A stretch of 64,000 bases of DNA, from positions 36,527 to 100,526 of the forward strand of contig NZ_JAMBPR010000028.1 of the NCBI RefSeq assembly GCF_024206475.1, given 5' to 3'. The translations under genes were made by a program, and so were the position numbers. Each line of letters begins with the position of its first letter. Position 1 is the stretch's first letter. The notes under the pieces were generated by a model. The model had not been told where the DNA came from. It was given only the letters and a program-made list of their open reading frames with translations, and ran no database searches. This DNA comes from Paraburkholderia sp. CNPSo 3274 (lineage in GTDB: Bacteria > Pseudomonadota > Gammaproteobacteria > Burkholderiales > Burkholderiaceae). Shown piece by piece: positions 53,422-62,221 of this stretch.

Positions 53422-56034
53422 ATGTCGTCGGTCTTCCGTATCGTTTCGTGGTCCATCCGTCACCGGATTAGCGTGATCGCGTTATCGCTCGTCCTTGCGC
53501 TGCTGAGCGGTTATTACGTCTCCCATCACTTCAAGATCAACACTGCTACGGACCGGCTATTGACTGTCGACAAGCGGTGGGACGCCTTGTCCAGGTCGTT
53601 CGATCGCGCCTTTCCGCAACGAGGGGGCTCCGTTCTCGTCGTGGTCGAATCGAATGCGCCGGAATTCGCCGACACCGCCGCCAGCGAGCTTGCCAATGCG
53701 CTGCGAAAGGACACGCACCGGTTCGTTACAGTGACGCAACTGGGTGCCGGTCCATTCTTCGAACACAATGGGTTGCTTTTTCTGTCTTTGCGCGACGTAC
53801 AGTCAACGACGTCGCAGTTGACGCAAGCGCGCTCATTGCTCAACGCGCTCGCCCATGACCCAAGTCTGACCGGTCTCTCCAACTTGTTGACGACGACCTT
53901 GCTATTGCCGCTGCAAATCGGTCGGATCAAGCTGAGTCAGATGGCTCCCCTTCTCGATCAAAGCGCGGATGTCATAGATCGCGTGCTAGTGAACCAATCC
54001 GCCGCCTTCTCATGGCGTTCGTTGACCGATCCCCATACGAAGTCACCTGCGCGCGCATTCGTACTCGTGCAGCCCGTGCTGAATTACGCATCGCTGAGGG
54101 CCGGCGGCGACGCAACGGCATTGATACGCGACACGGCGACCTCGCTGCATCTCGATACGCGATTTGGCGCACACGTGCGCCTTACCGGCGAACAACCGCT
54201 CGCCGATGACGAATTCGCATCGGTTCAGGACGGTGCGGCATTCAACGGCGCCGTGACACTTCTCGTCGTACTTGGCATTCTCTGGGTTGCGCTTCGGTCC
54301 GCCAAACTGGTACTTGCCGTGTCCATCTGCCTCGTCGTCGGGTTGCTTATCACTGCAGCTCTGGGTCTGGTGATGGTGGGCGCGTTCAACATGATCTCGG
54401 TCGCATTCATGGTGCTCTTCGTCGGCTTGGGCGTCGACTTCGGTGTGCAGTTCACTGTGCGGTATCGGGAAGAGCGCTACAAAGACGATCGTATCTTCGC
54501 CTCATTGATGAATACGGCAAATACGCTAGGCGGCCGCTTGACCCTCGCCGCCATTGCAGTGGCCATTAGCTTCTTTTCGTTCATTCCGACTGCTTATCGC
54601 GGAGTGTCGGAACTGGGCAAGATCGCGGGAGTAGGAATGATCGTCGCCTATGTCACCAGCGTGACGCTCTTGCCCGCGCTCATCAGCGTGCTACAGCCAG
54701 GAGAGGAAAGAGCATCGCCGGGCTTCCGGCAGCTTGCAGGAGTCGACGAATTCCTCGACAGGCATCGCAAAGCCATGTTGGCGGTGGCAGCAGTTGCCAT
54801 TCTCGGCGCGTCACCATTGTTGCTGCACCTGCGCTTCGATTTCAATCCATTGCATCTCAAGGATCCACACACGGAATCGATGGCAACACTGCTCGCTCTG
54901 AAAGACTCGCCCGAAATAGGCATTAACAATGTACGCGTCATGGCGAATTCCCTGACCGAAGCCGATGAGATCGCCGCTCGCTTGTCAAAGCTGCCGCAGG
55001 TGGGCAGAACGGTCACGCTAACCACTTTCATCCCGACAGACCAGCCAGAGAAACTCACCGTAATCGCAAACGCTGCCCGGGTATTGGAGCCCGTCCTGGC
55101 GCAGCCGCCCGCGCCGCCGGCAAGCGACGCCGTTCGCGTCGACGCTTTGCGTCGGGCGGCGAACCAATTGTCGCTTGCGGCAGAGGATCATCCCGGGCCT
55201 GGCGCCGCAGAGGCGAAGCGACTCTCGCAAGTGCTGACCCGTCTCGCCGACGCTTCGAGCACGACACGCGACCGCGCCGACCATGCGATGACGGCACCGT
55301 TAAAGATCGCACTCGCGCAGTTGACCGCTCTTCTCGATCCTGCTGAGATAACCCGCGCCAATTTGCCGACCGGGCTAACGAGAGATTGGGTTGCCGCCGA
55401 CGGCAAGGCGGTCGTGGAAATTTCCCCGAACGTCCCAAGCGGTATCGACCCAAATGATGACGCGATGCTGAGACGCTTCGCTAACGCCGTGAGCGCTGCG
55501 GAGCCGAATGCGATCGGAGGTCCGATCTCGATTTTGTACGCGGCTGACCTCGTCATCAAGGCATTCCTCCAGGCGAGCGCATACGCACTGGTAGCGATCG
55601 TCGTCATCCTATGGATTGCGCTGCGCCGGGTCGGCGACATCCTTCGAACCGTTGTGCCGTTGCTCGTTTCTGCGCTTTTGACACTCGAATTATCCGTAGC
55701 CATGGGCCTGCAACTGAACTTCGCGAACCTCATTGCGTTGCCGCTCATGCTTGGCATTGGCGTCGCGTTCAAGATCTACTATGTGATAGCCTGGCGAGGT
55801 GGCGCAACACGGCTGCTGGAATCCAGTCTGACTTATGCAGTTGTGTTCAGCGCAGCGACAACGGGCGCAGCGTTCGGAAGCCTGTGGTTTTCACATCATC
55901 CCGGAACATCGAGTCTGGGTGCTTTGCTCGCGCTGTCGCTTGTGTCTACGCTTATTGGCGCAGTGGTATTTCAGCCGGTGTTGATGGGACGGCCTCGCGC
56001 CGCTCAGTTCAAAACGATGGCGTCAGCTGACTGA
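53422..56034 (+). CDS. hpnN: MMPL/RND transporter, HpnN-like
   Basis: An 870-aa RND-family protein with the HpnN order: N-terminal helix, periplasmic loop (RGGSVLVVVESNAPEFADTA; LGAGPFFEHNGLLFLSL), a first helix bundle with AALGLVMVGAFNMISVAFMV and VLFVGLGVDFGVQFTVRYRE, a second periplasmic domain, and a second helix bundle. HpnN moves hopanoids from inner to outer membrane. No hopanoid biosynthesis genes are nearby, so it stands alone here. Confidence 0.82.
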   Translation: MSSVFRIVSWSIRHRISVIALSLVLALLSGYYVSHHFKINTATDRLLTVDKRWDALSRSFDRAFPQRGGSVLVVVESNAPEFADTAASELANALRKDTHRFVTVTQLGAGPFFEHNGLLFLSLRDVQSTTSQLTQARSLLNALAHDPSLTGLSNLLTTTLLLPLQIGRIKLSQMAPLLDQSADVIDRVLVNQSAAFSWRSLTDPHTKSPARAFVLVQPVLNYASLRAGGDATALIRDTATSLHLDTRFGAHVRLTGEQPLADDEFASVQDGAAFNGAVTLLVVLGILWVALRSAKLVLAVSICLVVGLLITAALGLVMVGAFNMISVAFMVLFVGLGVDFGVQFTVRYREERYKDDRIFASLMNTANTLGGRLTLAAIAVAISFFSFIPTAYRGVSELGKIAGVGMIVAYVTSVTLLPALISVLQPGEERASPGFRQLAGVDEFLDRHRKAMLAVAAVAILGASPLLLHLRFDFNPLHLKDPHTESMATLLALKDSPEIGINNVRVMANSLTEADEIAARLSKLPQVGRTVTLTTFIPTDQPEKLTVIANAARVLEPVLAQPPAPPASDAVRVDALRRAANQLSLAAEDHPGPGAAEAKRLSQVLTRLADASSTTRDRADHAMTAPLKIALAQLTALLDPAEITRANLPTGLTRDWVAADGKAVVEISPNVPSGIDPNDDAMLRRFANAVSAAEPNAIGGPISILYAADLVIKAFLQASAYALVAIVVILWIALRRVGDILRTVVPLLVSALLTLELSVAMGLQLNFANLIALPLMLGIGVAFKIYYVIAWRGGATRLLESSLTYAVVFSAATTGAAFGSLWFSHHPGTSSLGALLALSLVSTLIGAVVFQPVLMGRPRAAQFKTMASAD

Positions 56035-56132
56035 TATCGCTCCTCTGTAAAAGTGGCGGCGGCGGCGGGCGTCGATATGACTCGACGCAGCGACTCGCGA
56101 GGAATGTGTGAAACCGGACACCGCTACGATCG

Positions 56133-56657
56133 CTAGCGTTTCGCTGCATCCCGCAAAGCTTCGAGCAAGCTTTGGGCGTTGTGCTCTCCGCCGTAGAGAT
56201 GGCCATTGATAAACAGTGTGGGTGTCCCCTGCACTCCACTGCGTATCCCGCTCGCGAAGTCGCTCTGGATGCGCTCGTCGTAACGGCCACTGAACGCAGC
56301 GGTCAAACTGTGAGGAGGGAGACCCAGCTCGGCGGCGTACTGCGCGATGTTCTGATCCCCCAAGGAGCGCTGATTCTCGTACAACATATTGTGTGCATCC
56401 CAAAACTTGCCGAGGGCAGCAGCGGCTTCCGAAAATTCCGCCGCATGGAGGGCGTGGGCGTGCATTTCGGTCAATGGGAAGTGCCGGAAGACAAATCGCA
56501 ATTTCTCTCCCATCACGTGCTGTACTGCCGTGATGACGCCGTGCATTGCCCCGCAATACGGGCATTCGAAATCACCGTACTCGACGAGTGTTACGGGCGC
56601 ATCGATCGCACCGTGCGAGTGGTCGAGCGGTCCAACGGATGGCGAAAGTTTGCTCAT
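56133..56657 (-). CDS. DsbA-family thioredoxin-fold protein
   Basis: A 174-aa protein with active-site CPYC (Cys32 and Cys35 in GDFECPYCGAMHG) and FRHFPLTEMHAHALHAAEFS typical of DsbA/disulfide-isomerase-like proteins. No signal peptide is seen, so it is probably cytoplasmic. The start at 56657 is after ACAGGA. Upstream it has a 9-base dyad (56744-56773) and a FixJ-type box (56799-56813). Confidence 0.88.
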   Translation of the reverse strand: MSKLSPSVGPLDHSHGAIDAPVTLVEYGDFECPYCGAMHGVITAVQHVMGEKLRFVFRHFPLTEMHAHALHAAEFSEAAAALGKFWDAHNMLYENQRSLGDQNIAQYAAELGLPPHSLTAAFSGRYDERIQSDFASGIRSGVQGTPTLFINGHLYGGEHNAQSLLEALRDAAKR

Positions 56658-56743
56658 GGAATGTCCTGTTGCAGGCTGCAATCGGCTGCTTCGCGCCAGT
56701 ATGTCCTGGCGGCATCTCGTTCAGGTAGCTTAGGTCGATTCAC

Positions 56744-56773
56744 ATTACCCGAACAGCTATCTGATCGGGTAAT
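56744..56773. repeat. Perfect inverted repeat ATTACCCGA-N12-TCGGGTAAT
   Basis: Nine-base arms 87 bases upstream of the DsbA-like start. Size and symmetry suit a dimeric regulator. It lies between that start and the FixJ-type box, so both may act on the same promoter. Confidence 0.6.
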
Positions 56774-56798
56774 CGAAGCGCTCACGAGACGCCGCGGA

Positions 56799-56813
56799 CT
56801 AAACCTTTGTATA
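56799..56813 (-). promoter_or_regulatory. FixJ/NarL-type box upstream of DsbA-like gene
   Basis: On the minus strand TATACAAAGGTTTAG. It is 142 bases before the DsbA-like start, in the same orientation as the gene. Confidence 0.55.
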
Positions 56814-57143
56814 GTGAGACCATCGCTAGAGCCTCTTCAATCTTCCGACGCGTTTGACTGTCACAAGGACTTTCATTGCCTGCTCCTCTCCTTTAAATCA
56901 TCCTAATGGTCTGGATAACGAACTATTCTCCGTGATTGCCCACGCTTTGTTCTTGTGCACTGCAACGTAATTCGCCGCACTCAACGGCGCCAGCTTCGTA
57001 GCGGTTGGGCTATCATTTTCCCGACCGCTCGTTAGATGCCATGGTCTCTCAGGCTGGCGCGGTCCAATATCCCCGATACAGGGATGACCGATCGCGAAAA
57101 AAGGGGACGCAGCCGGGGCGAACCCGCAGACACGGAGCAGCCC

Positions 57144-59900
57144 ATGCACGTGACCGAAGCGTCAGGAGCGGTGACTGGAGGGGCGGTCACGGCCAGACCT
57201 CCCGTTTTGCTCGCGACGAAGATCTTTCCGCCCCGGCTGCCCGCGGGCCTGATCGACCGTCCGCGCCTTGTCTGTCTCGCCGGGCAGGCCGAGAACAAAC
57301 GTCTCACCGTCATCAAGGCCCCAGCCGGCTTTGGCAAGACCTCGCTTGCGCTGACCTGGCTCGAGCGCTTGCGCATGAAAGGCATACTGGTAGCGTGGCT
57401 GTCGCTCGACAGCGAAGACGACGAGCCCGCGCGCTTCCTCTATCACCTCGCGCAGGCCCTGCAGCAGGCTAGCGACAACGTCGGCGCGTCGGCCATCGGG
57501 CTCACGACAGCGGCGTCGCTCGTGCCCGCGCAGTCGATCGTCTCGACGCTCATCAACGAGCTCTTCGAGGTCGACGACGAGGTGTGCATCTTCCTCGACG
57601 ACTTCCATCTGATCAGCCTGCCGGCCATCCACGACGCGGTGTCGTTTCTGGTCGAAAACGCGCCTTCGCACGTGCACGTGGTGATCTGCACGCGCACAGA
57701 CCCGCCGTTGCCGCTCGGCCGCCTGCGAGCCCGCAACAGCCTGCTGGAACTCGACGCCTCCACGCTGCGCTTCGACTTCGACGAAACGCGCAGCTTTGTC
57801 GAGCACGAGTGGCCCGGCAAGCTGCATGCGTCCAGCATCAAGTCGCTCTTTACCCGCACGGAGGGATGGGCCGCCGCATTGCGCATTTCCGCGTCGGTGC
57901 TCGCGCGCGCCGCACACAAGCCGGATACGGAGATCGCGCCGGCCTCGGGCGCGTCGCACCCATTTGCTGCCTATCTGGAGGACATGGTCAGGCGCCTGCC
58001 TGGCGGGATGGTCGAGTTCATGCTGCGCACCTCGATACTCGAGCGGCTGAGCGCGCCGCTGTGCGAGGCGATCACCGGCGTCAGGACGAGCCAGGCCATG
58101 CTGGAGTCGATCGCCGCGCGCCAGTTGCTGCTCGAACCGCTGGATCTCGACGGCACCTGGTTTCGCTTCCATCATCTGATGGGCGAATACTTGCACCGGC
58201 GCCTGCAAACGCAGCACCGCGACGAGGTCGCCGACCTGCATCGCCGCGCATGCCAATGGTACGCGCAGGAGGCGCTGTGGACCGACGCGGTCAGACATGC
58301 CATCGCTGCGGGAGATACGGAAGAGGCGGTCTCGCTTATCGGCCGCTGCGCAATGGCGCTGGTCACGAAAGGCGACCTGCTCACGCTGCTCGGCTGGCAG
58401 CGGCAGTTCCCGGCGCACCTGATGCGCTCACAGATCAAGGTCACGCTCGCCATCGCCTGGGGAATGGCGCTCGCCATGCGCTTTGATGAAGCGCTCGCCA
58501 TGCTCGACACGATCGAGCAGGATGCCGCCGCGTCCAGCTCCGATCCCGACCCTGTTCATTGGGAATGCCAGGCAATCCGCTCTGTCGTGGCTGCCCTTCA
58601 GGACGACGCGCACGCCTGCCTCGCGCTTGCGGAAAGCTGCCTCAAGCGGCCATCGACCGACATCTGGACCACCAACGTGGCCTCCAACGTCGTGCGCTTC
58701 GCGCACTGGAAAATGGGAAATCTGGAAGCGCTCTACGCGGTGCCGTGGGTTCCGTATTCGATCGAGGAAGACTCGCGCAATGTGTTCGCGTCGGTCTACC
58801 GACTCACGCTGCTGGGCCACGTGGAGATGCAGCAACTGCACTTCCCGCTCGCCGAGCGTTATTTCCAGGAATCCATGCGGCTCGCGGAGCAACACGCCGG
58901 CCCGAAATCCATCGCCGTCGCGCAGGTCGCGCCGATGATCGGGCAGTTGCGCTACGAGCAAGGGCGGCTGGATGAAGCCGAAGCGCTGGTGAGCGACCTG
59001 ATGCCCGTTATCGACGCCGCCGTGTTGCTCGACAGCGCACTGATGGCCTACCGGATGCTGATCCGCACCGCCGGGGCGCGTTCGGATACTGTGCAGGCCT
59101 ATGCGTTGATCGATCGGGCGCAGGCATTGGCCTACGCGCGCAAATGGGACCGCCTGAGCGCCGGCGCCCTCGTCGAACGCACGCGGCTCAATCTCGCCGA
59201 GGGCCGCATCGTGGAAGCCGCCGCCAGCGTCGCACAGCTTGATCGGCTTGCGGATTCGGCCCGCGCCGCCGCAACGTCCGCTGCCGCGGAGATCGGCACA
59301 TACCGTGGACTCGCGCGCGCGTATCTCGCGATGGCGCAGGGCCGCACGCAGGACGCCGCCGACACCCTGAATGCCGAGCTGCAAACCATCCAGGGCCGGC
59401 ATGGCCACTATCTCGCGCTGCGCCTGCGCACGGTGCTCGCGCTCGCCTGGATGGCGGCAAGCGAAAGCGCGCGAGCCGTCGAGATCTTTCGCGAAGTCTT
59501 GATGGCCGCAGCGCCTGCGGGACTCTACCAGTCCATCGTCGATCAGGGGCCGCAGATCGTACCATTGCTACAGGCCGTGCGCGAAGCGCTGCGTGGCGAG
59601 GCGCAAGCGAAGGCCCTGCTGGCCTACGTCGATCGTCTGCTGGACGGTAGCCGCGCTCTGTATCAGCCAGGCGACACCCGCGCGCGCAACGCGGAGCGCG
59701 AGCCGCTCAGCGCGCGCGAGCGCGACATCATCGGGCTGATCGCGCACGGCCAGTCGAACAAGGAAATCGCACGCACGCTCGGCATCGCGCCGGAGACCGT
59801 CAAGTCGCACGTGAAGAGCATCTTCGTGAAGCTCGCGGTGGACAAGCGCGCGCAGGCGGTGGCGCGGGCGCAATCGTTGGGGCTGGTGGGAAGCGTCTGA
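57144..59900 (+). CDS. MalT-like LuxR-family transcriptional regulator
   Basis: A 918-aa STAND regulator: P-loop near the start (KAPAGFGKTSLALTWL), Walker B-like CIFLDDFHLISL, TPR-like helices, and a C-terminal LuxR HTH (LSARERDIIGLIAHGQSNKE; LGIAPETVKSHVKSIFVKL). The start at 57144 is set by GGAG six bases upstream, although in-frame ATGs at 57036 and 57084 exist. It converges on the PHA cluster with 67 bases between and may regulate it, but no site was found. Confidence 0.88.
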   Translation: MHVTEASGAVTGGAVTARPPVLLATKIFPPRLPAGLIDRPRLVCLAGQAENKRLTVIKAPAGFGKTSLALTWLERLRMKGILVAWLSLDSEDDEPARFLYHLAQALQQASDNVGASAIGLTTAASLVPAQSIVSTLINELFEVDDEVCIFLDDFHLISLPAIHDAVSFLVENAPSHVHVVICTRTDPPLPLGRLRARNSLLELDASTLRFDFDETRSFVEHEWPGKLHASSIKSLFTRTEGWAAALRISASVLARAAHKPDTEIAPASGASHPFAAYLEDMVRRLPGGMVEFMLRTSILERLSAPLCEAITGVRTSQAMLESIAARQLLLEPLDLDGTWFRFHHLMGEYLHRRLQTQHRDEVADLHRRACQWYAQEALWTDAVRHAIAAGDTEEAVSLIGRCAMALVTKGDLLTLLGWQRQFPAHLMRSQIKVTLAIAWGMALAMRFDEALAMLDTIEQDAAASSSDPDPVHWECQAIRSVVAALQDDAHACLALAESCLKRPSTDIWTTNVASNVVRFAHWKMGNLEALYAVPWVPYSIEEDSRNVFASVYRLTLLGHVEMQQLHFPLAERYFQESMRLAEQHAGPKSIAVAQVAPMIGQLRYEQGRLDEAEALVSDLMPVIDAAVLLDSALMAYRMLIRTAGARSDTVQAYALIDRAQALAYARKWDRLSAGALVERTRLNLAEGRIVEAAASVAQLDRLADSARAAATSAAAEIGTYRGLARAYLAMAQGRTQDAADTLNAELQTIQGRHGHYLALRLRTVLALAWMAASESARAVEIFREVLMAAAPAGLYQSIVDQGPQIVPLLQAVREALRGEAQAKALLAYVDRLLDGSRALYQPGDTRARNAEREPLSARERDIIGLIAHGQSNKEIARTLGIAPETVKSHVKSIFVKLAVDKRAQAVARAQSLGLVGSV

Positions 59901-59967
59901 ATCGTGATTCGTACTGCGTTGAAAAAACAATGAACGGCGTCACAACGACTCGGTAAAACAAGCTGCA

Positions 59968-61674
59968 TCAGGCTTCGATAACGTATGTTCCCGGTGCGTC
60001 GGCAAGCGCAGCGTGACGCTCATTGCCGAGCGAAGCCGGCGCGCTGCGGCGCTCGCCCGAACGGCCTGCAAGCCACTCGCGCCAGTTGCCCCACCACGAG
60101 TCCTTTTCGGGCGTGGCGCTGGCGAGCCACGCGTCCGCATCAGCAGGCAGCTCCGGGTTCATGAAGTACTTTGCCTTCGGATTGCCCGGCGGATTGATCA
60201 GGCTCTGGATGTGGCCGCTCGAGCTGAGCACGAAGCGCGTCTTGCCGCCGAACGTGCGCGCCGTGTTGTAAACACCCTTCCACGGCGTGATGTGATCCGT
60301 CATGCCTGCCACCACGTAGGTGTCGCACGTGACCTCGGAGAGATCGATAGGCGTGTCGAGCACCGTGAGCGCGTGGCGCTTGCTGAACAGGTTACCCGTG
60401 AAAATGTCGAGCAGCTGGCCATGAAAGCGCGCGGGCAAGCGGGTCGTATCGTTGTTCCAGTAGAGGATGTCGAACGCGGGCGGCGCCTTGCCCAGCAGGT
60501 AATTGTTGACCCAGTAATTCCACACCAGATCGTTGGGCCGCATCCACGCGAACACGCGCCCCATCTCTTCGCCCGCGAGCACGCCGCGAGCGAGGCTGTT
60601 CTGCTTGGCCGCCGCAATCGCTTCGGGCGTGCAGAAGAGGCCAAGCTGCGAGTCGGCGGTGCTGTCGAGCACGGCAACCATCAGCGTGGTGGCGTTGACC
60701 ATCTTTTTGCCGCGGCTCGCCAGGTGTCCGAGCAGTGCCGATATCGTCATCGCGCCGGAGCATGCACCGTGCAGGTTCACGTCGTCGCTGCCGGTGATGT
60801 CGCGCACCGCGTCGATGGCCTCCAGCAACGCAGAGACGTAGGTATCCATGTCCCAGTGGCTTTGTGCCGCCGTGGGATTGCGCCAGCTCACCGCGAACAC
60901 CTGGAACTCGTTTTTCACGAGGTAGTCGACCATGCTCTTGCCTTCGGAGAGGTCGAACACGTAGAACTTGTTGATCTGCGGCGGCACGATCAATTGCGGC
61001 CGGCCATAGACCTGCTCCGTGGCCGGCTTGTACTGAATCAGCTCCAGCACCTCGTTGCGAAACACCACCGCGCCCGGCGAGGTGCCGAGATTCTTGCCCA
61101 CTTCGAAGGCGCTCTTGTCCACTTGCGCGGGCATGCCCTGATTTTTCAGCATGTCGAACATGGCGTTTTTGAGGCCGCCGATCAGGCTCGCGCCGCCCGA
61201 ATCGACGACCTTCTTGAGCGCCGCAGGGTTACCGAGCAGCGTGTTCGTGGGCGAAAGCGCATCGGTGAAGAGCGACATCACGAATTGCGCGCGCTCCTTG
61301 CTCTTCGAATCCAGCGCCGAGCGGTCGACAAAACCGTTCAGCGCGTCGCGCCAAGCCAGATAGCCCTGCAGTGCCATGCGATACCACGTGTTGTCCTGCC
61401 ACGCGGGGTCTGCGAAACGTTTGTCGCCTGCGGGCGGCGCGCTTTTCGCATTGCCGCCCAGCACGGCCAGCAGATTACGCACGAGCGCCGCTTCCTGTTC
61501 GACCAGCAGCGCGGGCTGCCGCACGGCCTGCGCGCCGATCTGCTGCGCGGTGGCCAGGATATCGCATGGCCGCAGTCCCACAAACGGATTTGGGCCGAGC
61601 ATGCCTTCCGTTGCAGACGCCGAGACATCGTCAATCTGTTCGTTATGCGAATTGTCTTTCGCCGTTGCCGCCAT
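59968..61674 (-). CDS. phaC: Polyhydroxyalkanoate synthase, class II-like
   Basis: A 568-aa PHA synthase. The nucleophile is Cys305 in the lipase-box-like GACSG (303-307); RPNDLVWNYWVNNYLLG, ILYWNNDTTRLPARFHGQLL, GMTDHITPWKG and SSSGHIQSLINPPGNPKAKY surround the other active-site parts (Asp, His). These blocks resemble class II (medium-chain) synthases of Pseudomonas rather than the class I enzyme usual in Burkholderia. The start at 61674 follows GGAG. It polymerises (R)-3-hydroxyacyl-CoA. Last gene of a three-gene cluster. Confidence 0.92.
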   Translation of the reverse strand: MAATAKDNSHNEQIDDVSASATEGMLGPNPFVGLRPCDILATAQQIGAQAVRQPALLVEQEAALVRNLLAVLGGNAKSAPPAGDKRFADPAWQDNTWYRMALQGYLAWRDALNGFVDRSALDSKSKERAQFVMSLFTDALSPTNTLLGNPAALKKVVDSGGASLIGGLKNAMFDMLKNQGMPAQVDKSAFEVGKNLGTSPGAVVFRNEVLELIQYKPATEQVYGRPQLIVPPQINKFYVFDLSEGKSMVDYLVKNEFQVFAVSWRNPTAAQSHWDMDTYVSALLEAIDAVRDITGSDDVNLHGACSGAMTISALLGHLASRGKKMVNATTLMVAVLDSTADSQLGLFCTPEAIAAAKQNSLARGVLAGEEMGRVFAWMRPNDLVWNYWVNNYLLGKAPPAFDILYWNNDTTRLPARFHGQLLDIFTGNLFSKRHALTVLDTPIDLSEVTCDTYVVAGMTDHITPWKGVYNTARTFGGKTRFVLSSSGHIQSLINPPGNPKAKYFMNPELPADADAWLASATPEKDSWWGNWREWLAGRSGERRSAPASLGNERHAALADAPGTYVIEA

Positions 61675-61720
61675 TTTCCTGCTCCTTATACGACGCATTT
61701 CGCGTCCTTGAACGCCCGAA

Positions 61721-62185
61721 TTACGCCACGAGCATCGCGAGGGTCTCGGCGACCAGCGCGGGCTTCTCTTCGCCTTCGATCTGCAGTTCGTTCATCGTCT
61801 TGACGATGATTCGCCCGCCGCCCTTCTTCTCCACCGACACCAGGGTCACGCGGTTGCGCACCCGGGCGCCCGCCTTCACCGGCGTCATGAAGCGCACCTT
61901 GTCCAGCCCATAGTTCAGGCCTGCCGACGCGTCCTCCGGAATCAGGCCGATCTCCATGGCGAGCGCGGCCAGCAGCGAAAGCGTCAGATAGCCGTGCGCG
62001 ATCGTGCCGCCAAACGGGCTCTCGCGTCTGGCGCGCTCGACGTCCACGTGGATCCATTGCCGGTCGCCGGTGCAGTGTGCGAATGCGTCAATGCGTGCCT
62101 GATCGACGACGACCCAGTCCGATACGCCCAGCTCGCGGCCCACAAAATCGTCGATCGTGGCGATGCTGTATCCCTTGATGCTCAT
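61721..62185 (-). CDS. phaJ: MaoC-like (R)-specific enoyl-CoA hydratase
   Basis: A 154-aa hot-dog-fold hydratase. Asp41 and His46 in TGDRQWIHVD are the hydratase-2 catalytic pair, with SPFGGTIAHGYLTLSLL as the family block. It makes (R)-3-hydroxyacyl-CoA from enoyl-CoA, the direct PHA precursor. It sits 46 bases upstream of phaC on the same strand. Confidence 0.9.
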   Translation of the reverse strand: MSIKGYSIATIDDFVGRELGVSDWVVVDQARIDAFAHCTGDRQWIHVDVERARRESPFGGTIAHGYLTLSLLAALAMEIGLIPEDASAGLNYGLDKVRFMTPVKAGARVRNRVTLVSVEKKGGGRIIVKTMNELQIEGEEKPALVAETLAMLVA

Positions 62186-62221
62186 TGCGAGTACTCCTCT
62201 TTGAACCTTGTGAATGACCGA

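Larger units (their letters stand above)
56658..57143. other. Intergenic region between DsbA-like and LuxR-type genes
   Basis: About 485 bases with no convincing gene; only a strong dyad (56744-56773) and one FixJ-type box (56799-56813) stand out, both on the DsbA side. If the LuxR-type gene starts at 57036 instead, the gap is shorter. Confidence 0.45.

Noticed and set aside
57162..58418. 418-aa open frame opposite the LuxR-type gene
   Set aside because: Same reason: the plus strand carries a complete STAND/LuxR protein.
60013..61803. 596-aa open frame opposite phaC
   Set aside because: Shadow of a GC-rich gene; Arg/His/Val-rich composition and no domain.
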